Source: Methylobacter sp.
GTDB lineage: Bacteria; Pseudomonadota; Gammaproteobacteria; Methylococcales; Methylomonadaceae
DNA length: 64,000 nt
Direction: 5' to 3'
NCBI GenBank assembly: GCA_023229605.1
Contig: JALNYY010000001.1
Location: 118,463-182,462 of the forward strand
Shown here: in pieces, positions 52,527-61,154 of the stretch
Numbering within the stretch: the stretch's first letter is position 1
Layout of the letters: every line of letters begins with the position of its first letter
Made by a program: the position numbers and the translations under genes
The notes under the pieces: generated by a model
Told to the model about the DNA's origin: nothing
The model's input: only the letters and a program-made list of their open reading frames with translations
The model's database searches: none

Positions 52527-53804
52527 ATGAGTAAACCGCCACAGTCTTCACCATCACTTTTCCGCAATCGTAATTTCAGCTTACTATTTTCCGCACAGAT
52601 TATATCGCTCGCTGGCAGCGGTGCTACAACAGTGGGTTTGGCGCTGTTCGCGCATCAAATGGTGGGCGGTGATTCCGCCGCTGCTGTGATCGGCAATGCC
52701 TTGATGTTACGCATCCTGGCGTTTTTATTGTTTTCCCAGCCAGCAGGGGTGCTTGCAGATCGAGCAAATCGCAAACTCATGTTGATTCTGGCCGACCTCG
52801 TGCGCTTCGCACTGATGGCCTTGTTCCCGTTGGTGCAAAGTGTGTGGCAAATCTATCTGATGATTTTCTTGATCAACGCCGCCACTGCTTTTTTTACGCC
52901 GACCTATGACTCGACCATTCCCGAAGTGATTGGCCGCGAGCAGTATGTAAAAGCACTCTCGCTGTCGAGGATAGCAGTCGACGTCGAAGCTGCTTTAGGT
53001 CCGGCTGTGGCCGGGTTGCTGGTTTCTCTGCTAGGTCTTAACTGGTTATTTTGGTTTGACGCCGGCACCTATTTGGTTTCTGCCGTTCTGGTTTCGGCCA
53101 GCGTGTTGCCGCATCTACCCAAGCCGAGCATTCGATTTACGCTCAGAACTTTACTTGATGAATTGACCATCGGTACCCGGATACTGCTACGCCAGACCGT
53201 TCTGCGACGCGCATTGTTGTTGAATTTGGTTGACGCGATTGCCGGTGCGGCGGCTATCGTGTCCACAGTGGTGTATGTCAAAGATGTGTTGATGCTGGGT
53301 GAAACCGAATTTGTTTTGGCTATGGCCGGCCTGGGTCTTGGTTCCACGGTCACCGCATTGTTTTTGGGTTGGGCTACTGGTCGATATGAATCCAGCGCCA
53401 AAAAACCTTCCGAACTGCATGGGCGACGCCATCGTTGGACTGATCGTGCTTTGCTTATAGGCGGTGTGGTATTAGGACTGATACTGTTGCCAGGCATACA
53501 GCAGCCACCATTCTTACTTTTCATATGGCTTTGGGTGCTTAATGGTGCGGGTCAGGCGCTCATCGAGCTGTCTTCGTCAACCTTGCTGGCCGAACACACC
53601 AAAGAAGCTGATCGAGGAAAGGCTTATGCCGCGCATTTCGCGCTGACGCATACGTTTTGGCTTATCACCTATCCCGCTATAGGTTGGGGCGTTAGCCAAT
53701 TTGAAGCACCATTAACCTTTACCATCGCGGGTGTACTTTGTCTGGTGACTACATTGATCGCATTTGCCTCGCGGAAACCCATTCACGATCACGTTCATCA
53801 CTAG
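52527..53804 (+). CDS. MFS exporter, EntS-like (MFS_3)
   Basis: A 425-aa 12-helix transporter; MSKPPQSSPSLFRNRNF start (an ATG at 52488 is an alternative). Typical MFS_3 features: FRNRNFSLLFSAQIISLAGS, motif A variant QPAGVLADRANRKLMLILAD, AFFTPTYDSTIPEVIGREQY, LSLSRIAVDVEAALGPAVAG. This group exports enterobactin and macrolides; with iron genes nearby a siderophore-like substrate is possible but unproven. Confidence 0.8.
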   Translation: MSKPPQSSPSLFRNRNFSLLFSAQIISLAGSGATTVGLALFAHQMVGGDSAAAVIGNALMLRILAFLLFSQPAGVLADRANRKLMLILADLVRFALMALFPLVQSVWQIYLMIFLINAATAFFTPTYDSTIPEVIGREQYVKALSLSRIAVDVEAALGPAVAGLLVSLLGLNWLFWFDAGTYLVSAVLVSASVLPHLPKPSIRFTLRTLLDELTIGTRILLRQTVLRRALLLNLVDAIAGAAAIVSTVVYVKDVLMLGETEFVLAMAGLGLGSTVTALFLGWATGRYESSAKKPSELHGRRHRWTDRALLIGGVVLGLILLPGIQQPPFLLFIWLWVLNGAGQALIELSSSTLLAEHTKEADRGKAYAAHFALTHTFWLITYPAIGWGVSQFEAPLTFTIAGVLCLVTTLIAFASRKPIHDHVHH

Positions 53805-53877
53805 TGCCAGGTTATGGTCTGTTTGCCAAGAAACTCATTTCCTTAGCCGATATTTGGTAATACTGGTGAAACTCGCT

Positions 53878-54055
53878 TCATTCTTTTTGGTTGGCAGTTT
53901 TAGCTCTATACACTTCAAGAACCGGTAATTGCTGTTGGGCGATGTCTTTAGTAGCGGGATTGCGCGTGGCGGTCAAAAAAGACGACAAACTGGTCACCAC
54001 CTGACCTGTAGACATCTGAATGTCCGGAATGGGATCGTAAAAAGCCGATCAGCTC
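53878..54055 (-). pseudogene. Unidentified coding remnant
   Basis: About 58 codons open on the minus strand ending TATRNPATKDIAQQQLPVLE then VYRAKTANQKE and TGA, with an upstream in-frame stop. Protein-like composition, no start signal, not recognised; looks like the tail of a lost gene. The rest of 53805-54160 holds nothing I can name. Confidence 0.3.
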
Positions 54056-54167
54056 ACCGCATTGCGTCAATTCTGGAGCCAGGCTTTCAACCAACCATTT
54101 ATGACGAGAGTGGAGTTGTTTATGTGCCTCACAACAACAGCCGTGTATGGAAATAGCGGAAATGTTT

Positions 54168-54214
54168 TTGACTTACAAAAAAAATCCATATAATGAAGTA
54201 TTACCCGGTAATAC
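54168..54214 (+). promoter_or_regulatory. Promoter and operator of the toxin-antitoxin pair
   Basis: TTGACT at 54168-54173 and a perfect TATAAT at 54189-54194 (15-base spacing; TTTGAC gives 16). An inverted repeat GTATTAC-CCG-GTAATAC at 54198-54214 covers the start region, the expected site for autorepression by an RHH antitoxin. Confidence 0.65.
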
Positions 54215-54229
54215 CTTTATAGGATGATT

Positions 54230-54532
54230 ATGTCAAATTCTACCGAAAACCATACGGCAAGCGGTGTCACGTCCGTGAAGCTGGGGGCTCGTAAGCAAGC
54301 CCTTTCCGAGCTTGCAATCCGTCAAAAGCGTAGTGTCCATAGCCTCTTGATTGAAGCGGTGGACAGGTACATAGACCAAACGCGGGCAAAAATGCAATAC
54401 GAGCAGGATGCCATCAATTCGTATGAGCATTTTCAGGCAACCGGCTTGTTTGTGACGATCGAAGAAATGGAGGAATGGGCGACAAGTTTAAGCACTTCTA
54501 CCCATAAGCCATTACCGCAATGCCACAAGTAA
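54230..54532 (+). CDS. Ribbon-helix-helix antitoxin
   Basis: A 100-aa protein; ATG at 54230 with AGG seven bases before (an ATG two codons upstream also exists). TSVKLGARKQALSELAIRQK followed by SVHSLLIEAVDRYIDQ is the RHH/CopG-ParD DNA-binding fold; the C-terminal part (EEMEEWATSLS) should wrap the toxin. Overlaps the toxin gene by 13 bases. Confidence 0.82.
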   Translation: MSNSTENHTASGVTSVKLGARKQALSELAIRQKRSVHSLLIEAVDRYIDQTRAKMQYEQDAINSYEHFQATGLFVTIEEMEEWATSLSTSTHKPLPQCHK

Positions 54533-54831
54533 AGATTTCCGACCGGGCACGGCAGGATTTACAGCGATTTGCCGATTTCCTCATTCAAAACGGAGTGCCG
54601 GAGAAAGCCGGTGAGGCTGTTTCCCTTATCCTTGCGTCATTCAAAATACTGCGCACGACCCCCTTGGTCGGCAGAAGTTACCCGCTCGCCGATTATGACG
54701 ATTTTCGGGAACTGGTCATAGAGTACGGGAAAAACGGCTATGTTGCGCTGTATACGTTTGACCAAGAAATGGATCTGGTCGTTATTCACACTATCCGACA
54801 TCAACGTGAGTTGGGATACGGACACGAATAG
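54520..54831 (+). CDS. ParE/RelE-family toxin
   Basis: A 103-aa toxin: KISDRARQDLQRFADFLIQN, then FKILRTTPLVGRSYPL, RELVIEYGKNGYVALYTFDQ, and VVIHTIRHQRELGYGH. This is the ParE/RelE fold; the ending IRHQRE is common in ParE-type gyrase toxins, but the target cannot be settled here. Partner of the overlapping RHH antitoxin. Confidence 0.85.
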   Translation: MPQVKISDRARQDLQRFADFLIQNGVPEKAGEAVSLILASFKILRTTPLVGRSYPLADYDDFRELVIEYGKNGYVALYTFDQEMDLVVIHTIRHQRELGYGHE

Positions 54832-54847
54832 TTTTCATGCGAAAATA

Positions 54848-54884
54848 ATACAATAACCATATATCCGATATATGGTTATTGTAT
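54848..54884. repeat. Perfect 37-bp palindrome between convergent genes
   Basis: Arms ATACAATAACCATATATC and its exact complement, 18 bases each around one C. It lies between the toxin end and the end of the 517-aa gene, so it may act as a two-way terminator; the AT-rich stem is also suited to protein binding. Confidence 0.85.
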
Positions 54885-54945
54885 GAAATGACATACATTC
54901 TCTAATATGGGTAGCCTTGGCGCATCAATCTGCAGCATCTCAATA

Positions 54946-56499
54946 CTACAAGATTAGCGGTCGCAGCATTTGCGCGCGAAAGTGTGCTTCTACGAGGCTT
55001 TTAGCAAGGTTACCCTCAATCACCAGATCCGCCTGGAGCTGTTCAACACAGGAACTCGTAACCACCCACGGAGACCATGGCTCCTTAGAAGAACTGACAC
55101 GATCAGCCAAGACCTGAGCTGCCCACAACGGAGCGTCCAGCGCGATGATGACGTCGATCCATGGGCTCATTTGTTGAAGAACGGCTCGTAACCAATCGGC
55201 GGAGGTGTTCGATTCGTTCTGCTCCGGACATATAACTGGTTGAAGCTGATAGCGACAACCGACCATCTCGAATGGCCGAATGTCGCCACCTAGCACGATC
55301 AGGACAGGATCACCGCCATGCTGCTGCCACTCCACCATAACTATAGCCAGAGCCGCTCGTACACGGCGCTCCACCTCTTCGCCGACCACCATCACAGTTT
55401 TATCGTAATCAAAAACAGTTGTGCCTTGTCCACCAAAATTCAGCACAGGACCCAGTGAGCTATGGCGTCGACTCTCGATTCGCTCAAGTCCACGCCGACG
55501 TCCATCAAGAAATCGCTTACGATACAACACCCAGCCATCGCCTGACTCGATGTCAAAGCCTTTGATGCACCCTTCATCTTTTGTAGACAAGATATAGCGA
55601 CCCGGTAAGCAATGATGTTTTTCAACCAGCGATTGCAAATTTTCACCACCCAAGCCTCCACCTTCTATGAATAGATCGCCGTGAGCGAGGCCTTCTTCGA
55701 AGAACCTTATCTCAGAGCCCCAGGCCTCGTTGCTAATTTTGTGGTTTACTAAAGCGCTCAAATGCATTGCATGGCCTGCGCTGTGTCCGGTTTTATCCGC
55801 ACGTCGTCGCTGTTCGGTAGCCATCATTCGAAGCACATGGTAGTCGCCGTCAGCCCGATACGCGACCGATGTCAACTCGGGATAGCAAAGCAACTCGTCA
55901 AGTTTCTTGTAGAAGGCTGTAGTGTGCGTGGGGCTGTTCGGCGAGTACTCACGGCCTTTCTCGATAGCTACGGGACGATCCAGATACCCATAGGGGTGCT
56001 CGCCTGATCGAAAGCGGGTCACTACATGACGGAATAAACCATCGTTCCTGTCCAATCGACACTGAGCAGCGCTAACCATTGCCAAAAGTTGCTGCGCAAA
56101 GGCGCGCATGGGTGGCGTATCCCGGTAGTTCAGCCAGGCTTCATCCTCGGGTGCCGTGTCATAAAAGCCCCAGAAAAACAGCCTATCAAACACAGTAAAT
56201 GGAATCCGACCTTCGGGCCATGGGTGGTCATTTCCATAAGATGACAGGGCTTTTTCGCGGGCGAATTTGACCCGATCCGCCACGCCTGATGGCAATGCAT
56301 CGATGGTGACCCCAACATAATCCCAGACATCGCCAGGCCGTTCAATCAACATTAACTCATACACGCGATAAACGCTGTCGGCATGACCAATCAGCTCTAC
56401 CAGCTTACTGGCATCAAGATGAACACGAAAAGGCTGTTTGCTATGCCAGAAGCCAGCCTCACCAAGATCGATTGTGTGTTCTGTCGGGTTAAAAATCAT
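54946..56499 (-). CDS. 517-aa protein of unknown function, last gene of the island
   Basis: Starts MIFNPTEHTIDLGEAGFWHS. No membrane segment or known motif. Notable pieces: RRRADKTGHSAGHAMHLSAL (possible His site), GDLFIEGGGLGGENLQSLVE, RKRFLDGRRRGLERIESRRH and VLIVLGGDIRPFEMVG. Acidic N-terminal third, basic centre. It ends the minus-strand set that begins with the AAA+ ATPase. Truly unassigned; could be the effector or a structural part. Confidence 0.6.
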   Translation of the reverse strand: MIFNPTEHTIDLGEAGFWHSKQPFRVHLDASKLVELIGHADSVYRVYELMLIERPGDVWDYVGVTIDALPSGVADRVKFAREKALSSYGNDHPWPEGRIPFTVFDRLFFWGFYDTAPEDEAWLNYRDTPPMRAFAQQLLAMVSAAQCRLDRNDGLFRHVVTRFRSGEHPYGYLDRPVAIEKGREYSPNSPTHTTAFYKKLDELLCYPELTSVAYRADGDYHVLRMMATEQRRRADKTGHSAGHAMHLSALVNHKISNEAWGSEIRFFEEGLAHGDLFIEGGGLGGENLQSLVEKHHCLPGRYILSTKDEGCIKGFDIESGDGWVLYRKRFLDGRRRGLERIESRRHSSLGPVLNFGGQGTTVFDYDKTVMVVGEEVERRVRAALAIVMVEWQQHGGDPVLIVLGGDIRPFEMVGCRYQLQPVICPEQNESNTSADWLRAVLQQMSPWIDVIIALDAPLWAAQVLADRVSSSKEPWSPWVVTSSCVEQLQADLVIEGNLAKSLVEAHFRAQMLRPLIL

Positions 56500-56530
56500 C
56501 AGGACGTATTCAGAATTTGAAAATTATTTA

Positions 56531-57070
56531 TCAAATAGCTTTACTCATACTGATACATAATCGCCACAACTCAATCAGATATCGCACATCAGGCTCAGCC
56601 CTATGTCGTGTTCCAACCATTCTTCTGGCCTCTAACTTCAAATTTTCATAAAGCTGCCAGCGCTTTTTTTCATCAAATTCAATTTTTGTTAAAAGTGGAA
56701 GCATAATGGCATCTGAGTGGACAACTTTGAATTGGGCATAACCCAGTGCTGATCCTTCTGAATAAAGAACATCAACCCAGTTCTCATCAAATGCCCCGCC
56801 ATCCGCATAGATAATTTCGCCCGGCTTGATTGACTGACTCATGAGATTACACATCTGTTTTGGGTGTACACCTTCTTCCCTGCACTGTTTGCGGCTTAAC
56901 CCATGCATTTGCTGAGCGTTGTAATCCCAATCTCTCCAGCCATCCACCGCATACGGATTGATTAACCGGCTCTCAATATTCCCCTGATGATCCGACCATG
57001 CAATCTCTATGGGATAACTGTCGATGCTAAGCGAACTCGCCTCGACATCAAGAAATCTTGGCATTATCAT
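56531..57070 (-). CDS. DEDDh 3'-5' exonuclease domain protein
   Basis: A 179-aa protein. Exo I: PRFLDVEASSLSIDSYPIEI (D-x-E). Exo II region: EIIYADGGAFDENWVDVLYS. Exo III: GTRHRAEPDVRYLIELW with H-x4-D, which makes it the DEDDh type (DnaQ/RNase T-like). It would degrade DNA or RNA from 3' ends. Start at 57070 or 57064 after AGGTTAAAG; overlaps the zinc-protein gene by 23 bases. Confidence 0.75.
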   Translation of the reverse strand: MIMPRFLDVEASSLSIDSYPIEIAWSDHQGNIESRLINPYAVDGWRDWDYNAQQMHGLSRKQCREEGVHPKQMCNLMSQSIKPGEIIYADGGAFDENWVDVLYSEGSALGYAQFKVVHSDAIMLPLLTKIEFDEKKRWQLYENLKLEARRMVGTRHRAEPDVRYLIELWRLCISMSKAI

Positions 57071-57299
57071 AGTCTTTAACCTGATTATGTTTTATCTCAT
57101 CGTGAAGTTCTTTTGCCAACTGATAACCAACAATCGACGCTAGCTCATCCTCTAAGCATTCAGAACATACCATTCCATCCTTGGCTGGATTGCTCTTGCA
57201 ACAGCTACAGGTGGAAAAAGTTGTTAGGTAAACTGGGTAATTTTGCAGCAGCTGAGTTGCCAGCTTGATTGCCTTTACCGCCTGCTTATTTACAGGCAT
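57048..57299 (-). CDS. 83-aa protein with C4 zinc-binding motif
   Basis: MPVNKQAVKAIKLATQLLQN leads to TCSCCKSNPAKDGMVCSECL, a probable C4 zinc site, then an acidic helix (LAKELHDEIKHNQ). Overlaps the end of the phosphoesterase gene by 10 bases and the exonuclease by 23, so all three are read together. Likely an adaptor; function unknown. Confidence 0.6.
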   Translation of the reverse strand: MPVNKQAVKAIKLATQLLQNYPVYLTTFSTCSCCKSNPAKDGMVCSECLEDELASIVGYQLAKELHDEIKHNQVKDYDNAKIS

Positions 57300-58120
57300 A
57301 TTATTTTTCCTTCATCAAAAACCTTGGAAATGGGTAATGTAGGATACCCGCGCGGGTTGCTGACTATGCGCACACCTGACAATTCATAGTCAACCGGCTG
57401 ATGAATATGCCCGTGACACCAAAGATTTATTTTGTCGGCCCTGTTTGCGATAAATTTTTCTAAATCTGACGCGTAAGCATAGTCATTAGCGATTGTTGAA
57501 CGCAGGGATGGAGCGTGATGGGTAACAACAACTGTCTTTCCCTGATACGGCTTATTCAGTTGCTGACTTAACCAATCCAAAGCCTCTCGGTGCAACAAAT
57601 ATGCAACCGTCGGTGAGAAATTATCAGGGTCAACGCCGAAAGCATTTTCGGAATCCATTAGTCGCAATGCCTTTTCCCTGTTATGTTCATTCTTCCATCT
57701 CTTACATTTTATATAATGATAGTCACGCATAGTGCGCTCGGCTTCTGCGAGGGCTTCAGGTGAATAATTATCGAAACTTGTCCACAATGTCGTCCCTAGA
57801 AACCGGACTCCGTCAATAATGACCGAATCGTTATCAAGCAAATGAATACCTAACTCTTTCGCTTTTGGGATCATGTCGTCAATGATGGCCAGATCTGACT
57901 CATAATATTCATGGTTACCAGGAACGTAAATAATCTCCTTGTCTGCAAAGCAGTTCCTGGCATATTCCAAGCCTTTAATACCCTCTCCGATGTCACCCGC
58001 CAGGACAACCACGTCAGCATCTTCAGGGTAACTGAATTTTAAGTATTTAATGTCAAAATTGGGATCAACAATACCCTCGGGGTTTTCAGAATGTATGTCA
58101 CTGGTTAAAAATATTTTCAT
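57290..58120 (-). CDS. Calcineurin-like metallophosphoesterase, 276 aa
   Basis: All family blocks are visible: LTSDIHSENPEG (DxH), VVVLAGDIGEGIKG (GD), IIYVPGNHEYYESD (GNHE), VVVTHHAPSLRS (H), LWCHGHIHQP (GHxH). Binds two metal ions and cleaves a phosphoester; substrates in the family range from nucleotides and 2',3'-cyclic phosphates to DNA/RNA ends. Second phosphoesterase of the island and more complete in its GD block than the 228-aa one. Confidence 0.88.
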   Translation of the reverse strand: MKIFLTSDIHSENPEGIVDPNFDIKYLKFSYPEDADVVVLAGDIGEGIKGLEYARNCFADKEIIYVPGNHEYYESDLAIIDDMIPKAKELGIHLLDNDSVIIDGVRFLGTTLWTSFDNYSPEALAEAERTMRDYHYIKCKRWKNEHNREKALRLMDSENAFGVDPDNFSPTVAYLLHREALDWLSQQLNKPYQGKTVVVTHHAPSLRSTIANDYAYASDLEKFIANRADKINLWCHGHIHQPVDYELSGVRIVSNPRGYPTLPISKVFDEGKIICL

Positions 58121-58123
58121 GTG

Positions 58124-58450
58124 TTAGCTCTCATAATATTCGTTAGTTACATCTTTTTCGCTTTGGGCGTTGTTGATTTTTTTCCAGTGAGTCCAGACAT
58201 AGTCTGCATCACCATTTTCGCCTGGAGGACCCAGCAAGGCATAAACTCGCCCTGAGCTTGTTGTGATCTGCATTTTTTCCCGATCGAACGACTGTATAGC
58301 CGAAGATGCACGTCCTGAACTATTCTGGGGAATGTGACCGACAAGGTGACGCGTTGGTTGTTCACTTTCACCCCAAACAATTTCTTTAATTGACCATGCC
58401 ATGATGGTTACAGGAAAATTATTTCTGGGTTCTGCGATGCCATAAATCAT
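58124..58450 (-). CDS. Hypothetical 108-aa protein
   Basis: MIYGIAEPRNNFPVTIMAWS start; contains ESEQPTRHLVGHIPQNSSGR and GRVYALLGPPGENGDADYVW, then a charged tail. Soluble, unrecognised. It lies 14 bases after the first phosphoesterase gene and 3 bases before the second. A small beta-rich domain, possibly a partner. Confidence 0.55.
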   Translation of the reverse strand: MIYGIAEPRNNFPVTIMAWSIKEIVWGESEQPTRHLVGHIPQNSSGRASSAIQSFDREKMQITTSSGRVYALLGPPGENGDADYVWTHWKKINNAQSEKDVTNEYYES

Positions 58451-58464
58451 TTTCTTACCTCCTT

Positions 58465-59151
58465 TTATCTTTTTATTAATTGTTCGCCGGCAAGATTGGT
58501 AACACCGCCAATGGCAACACCGGTTACCTCAATTCCGCCGGACAGTTTATCGCTGTAATAAACATGATGGTGGCCATGAAAGATGTGCTTGGCGCCAATG
58601 GCCTTGCCCAGTTCATCTATTGCCTCAAATCCATGCCGGTGGCAACTTGGGGCTTCATGTGTCACTAAGATATCCGCCCTGATCTGTTTCTTCATGCTTT
58701 CAAATTCGTGGTGCCAGATCGCAGCGTCAAGATGCAGGGGGATTTTTGCCACGCTGTTTGGCTGGTGCTTTAGCCAGTGTTTTTTATCTACCCATTTGGG
58801 GATTTCGCCCGGCATCCAGATTCGCCCCATGAATATTCCACCCAACCCGGCAATTCTAAGCCCTCCCACTTCAACAACCTTTAGGTGCAGGTTGTTGTAG
58901 GAAAGTGCGGAATGGAATAAATTCTCATGCTCTGCTGTTGAATCAAAATCATGGTTACCCCGGAATCCAATAGATCTGGTCATGCCGATAATGGTTCTCA
59001 AGTAATTTTCGAGTGGGACCTCTAAATTGAAGTCACCCAGCAAGATAACGGCTTCAGGACGGTACTTATGTACAGCGCTGATAATGTTTGCAAAGCATCC
59101 GTGCGGATCTCCGCAAAAAAGAATTTTGTTTGGCATTAGCTTATTGCTCAT
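58465..59151 (-). CDS. Calcineurin-like metallophosphoesterase, 228 aa
   Basis: Blocks: ILFCGDPHGCFANI (DPH in place of DxH), AVILLGDFNLEVP (GD, with Asn after), SIGFRGNHDFDST (GNHD), ILVTHEAPSCH (H), IFHGHHHVYYS (GHxH). A different subgroup from the 276-aa enzyme, so not a recent duplication. It begins about 17 bases downstream of the DnaA-box palindrome. Start weakly marked; MPNKIL six codons in is an alternative. Confidence 0.85.
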   Translation of the reverse strand: MSNKLMPNKILFCGDPHGCFANIISAVHKYRPEAVILLGDFNLEVPLENYLRTIIGMTRSIGFRGNHDFDSTAEHENLFHSALSYNNLHLKVVEVGGLRIAGLGGIFMGRIWMPGEIPKWVDKKHWLKHQPNSVAKIPLHLDAAIWHHEFESMKKQIRADILVTHEAPSCHRHGFEAIDELGKAIGAKHIFHGHHHVYYSDKLSGGIEVTGVAIGGVTNLAGEQLIKR

Positions 59152-59167
59152 CTCAAAAATTCATGAG

Positions 59168-59194
59168 GGTTATCCACAAAATTTGTGGATAACC
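59168..59194. promoter_or_regulatory. Palindromic pair of perfect DnaA boxes
   Basis: GGTTATCCACAAA and its exact complement, 13 bases each, around one A. Each arm contains TTATCCACA, a perfect DnaA box, in opposite directions. It lies in the 113-base gap between the AAA+ gene and the 228-aa phosphoesterase. Confidence 0.85.
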
Positions 59195-59264
59195 TTGTCG
59201 TTAAATAGCTATATTTCACTGTTAGGGATTGTAAATATTGAGTTTTTATCAATTTGACTAAAAA

Positions 59265-60956
59265 CTAGTCAACGCTACTTAAAAAACCAATGCCTAAGTT
59301 GCGATCTTTTTTGCTGTCCGTATCACTGGCTCGAATATCTTCAACGGTAATGTAATTACGACCGTCATATGCAGCCAGGCCAAAGGATTGCTCCAGCATC
59401 TTCCGAACCTTTCGTGGATGGTACTTGCAGAGCTCATCAATCACCTCGGAACGCATGGTTTCTTCGAAAACATGGCCGGACGGGTGATTATCAATAAATC
59501 GCTGATACTGAGTAGCAGTTATCACCCTCATTTGCTCACTCGATGGGTCGGAAATATTAAAAACCGTAAATCTATCCATAATCGGTTTTTCCAGAGTATC
59601 CAGGGTATTCGCCGTAGCCATCCACATAACATGTGATGCATCCAACACTAATTCAGTCAACGATAAGTCCTTAAATATTTTAGCTTGCCGGGGCTCCAAT
59701 AGCTGATGCAGCGCTGCCAGGGGTTTATGGGCGTCATCGCTACGCGCTTTGTCAACCTCATCCAGCATAATGATGGGATTTGCAATCTCTCCGAACACCA
59801 GCGTGTCAAACAATACTCCGGTTCGAGTATTACTCCAGTAGGTTTCTGAGCCCGTTAATGCAATTCCAGTTTGGGCGGCGCTGATGTCGATAATCTCCAG
59901 CTTAGTTTTTAAATCATTCGCTAGCGTCAGCATAAATTCAGTTTTGCCAGTACCTGGATTTCCGACCAAGAGAAGGCCAGGCAGACGTAAAACCCCATCA
60001 CTCATGGCTGACAGGGCTAACTGACTACGAATAAAATCAACCACCTCCGCAAAATTTGGGAATTTCTGAACGAGATCATCGCAGTAATCACGCCACGCAT
60101 CTGGAATAGCAACCAAGCGTTTATCCGGCGAAGTCTCCTTGATCCGCTTAACGATCCCTTTGATTCGGTAAGCGTTATCTTTCGACATATCCTTGCTTCT
60201 CTCTTCCAGCTTATTGACAACCTCAATGTCATACATCGTTATGTAGGTATCGCCATCAGCCGCCTTCTCCTCATCTGCAACAACAGACAATTCTTCGTCG
60301 GCTACTAAATCCTCATCGCCTGTTTGACGTTTTGCAACATCGAACTCATCCATAACTTCATCATGACTATCTTCCCAAGCTTCCAGATTATCAAACGGAT
60401 TTAATTGTGCCTTAGACGCTAAAGTGGTTTCTGTAATATTGGTGCTTTCTTTTTCTTCCCAATCGTTCAAAGCACACGCCATGCAAACATGCATATAAAA
60501 TGAGTTAGAACTAAAAGCATTTCTTTTAACCTCAGGAACCGGCAAAAAAGGGAATAGTTCACGCTCGCCCTTATCGTTAAGGTTTTTACGCTCCAAGAGA
60601 TTTCCGCAAGCGTGGCATATCAGTAGCGACCGTCCAACAGCGCGCTGGGCGGCAGTAAGTAATGCCTTATCTCTTGCCTCAATACGTTGCCGCGCTTCAA
60701 GAAATACATCAAGCTTACGGTGATAAGAACCATCCAAGTCATCGTCTAGCTCTTCCGTAATCCGGAAAAATGCAAGGCCGGGTCTTTTGGTTATCATTAC
60801 GTCTTCTATTTCAGCGAGCAAATCACCAACGACGTTGATGAGCCCTAATGACACATGAATCGTCCATGGACTTATCCATGGGTGTTGGGCTCTAAGGTTT
60901 TTGTTAAGCAAATTAGCACCCACTGATTTTTTTATTGCAACTGGATAATCAAGCAT
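59265..60956 (-). CDS. Lon-like AAA+ ATPase with zinc ribbon, no protease domain
   Basis: A 563-aa protein. Start MLDYPVAIKKSVG is chosen because GGAGAG lies 6 bases before. A helical N-terminal domain is followed by a zinc ribbon (CHACGN ... CMAC, about 145-185), an acidic linker (DEDLVADEELSVVADEE), then a AAA+ module: LLVGNPGTGKTEFML, NPIIMLDEVDKARSDD, MWMATANTLDTLEKPIMDRF and YHPRKVRKMLEQ. These match the ATPase of Lon, but the protein stops without a Ser-Lys protease. Probably a motor for remodelling a protein or nucleic-acid complex. Lead gene of the island operon. Confidence 0.82.
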   Translation of the reverse strand: MLDYPVAIKKSVGANLLNKNLRAQHPWISPWTIHVSLGLINVVGDLLAEIEDVMITKRPGLAFFRITEELDDDLDGSYHRKLDVFLEARQRIEARDKALLTAAQRAVGRSLLICHACGNLLERKNLNDKGERELFPFLPVPEVKRNAFSSNSFYMHVCMACALNDWEEKESTNITETTLASKAQLNPFDNLEAWEDSHDEVMDEFDVAKRQTGDEDLVADEELSVVADEEKAADGDTYITMYDIEVVNKLEERSKDMSKDNAYRIKGIVKRIKETSPDKRLVAIPDAWRDYCDDLVQKFPNFAEVVDFIRSQLALSAMSDGVLRLPGLLLVGNPGTGKTEFMLTLANDLKTKLEIIDISAAQTGIALTGSETYWSNTRTGVLFDTLVFGEIANPIIMLDEVDKARSDDAHKPLAALHQLLEPRQAKIFKDLSLTELVLDASHVMWMATANTLDTLEKPIMDRFTVFNISDPSSEQMRVITATQYQRFIDNHPSGHVFEETMRSEVIDELCKYHPRKVRKMLEQSFGLAAYDGRNYITVEDIRASDTDSKKDRNLGIGFLSSVD

Positions 60957-61008
60957 AATTTTTCTCTCCAATGGTTCGGGAATAACTATACCTGCAAAAA
61001 TATTGATT

Positions 61009-61090
61009 AACAAGTTCACATTTAATTTATGTGATTTAGATATCATAATTTATCAGCTTATAAAGTCAATTTGATAAAACAAGTTCACAT
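61009..61090. promoter_or_regulatory. Operator-like repeats in the divergent promoter region
   Basis: AACAAGTTCACAT occurs exactly at 61009-61021 and 61078-61090. The first copy is part of a palindrome TCACAT-TTAATTT-ATGTGA. TTGATA and TAATTA about 16 bases apart overlap the second copy and could be the regulator promoter. Fits autoregulation by the divergent HTH protein. Confidence 0.55.
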
Positions 61091-61154
61091 GATAATTACC
61101 CATGAAAATAAAATTTCGTGCTATATTTAAAATTTTTAATCTACATTTTTGCTT

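Noticed and set aside
53929..54156. 75-aa plus-strand frame
   Set aside because: Low-quality composition; the opposite strand looks more protein-like here.
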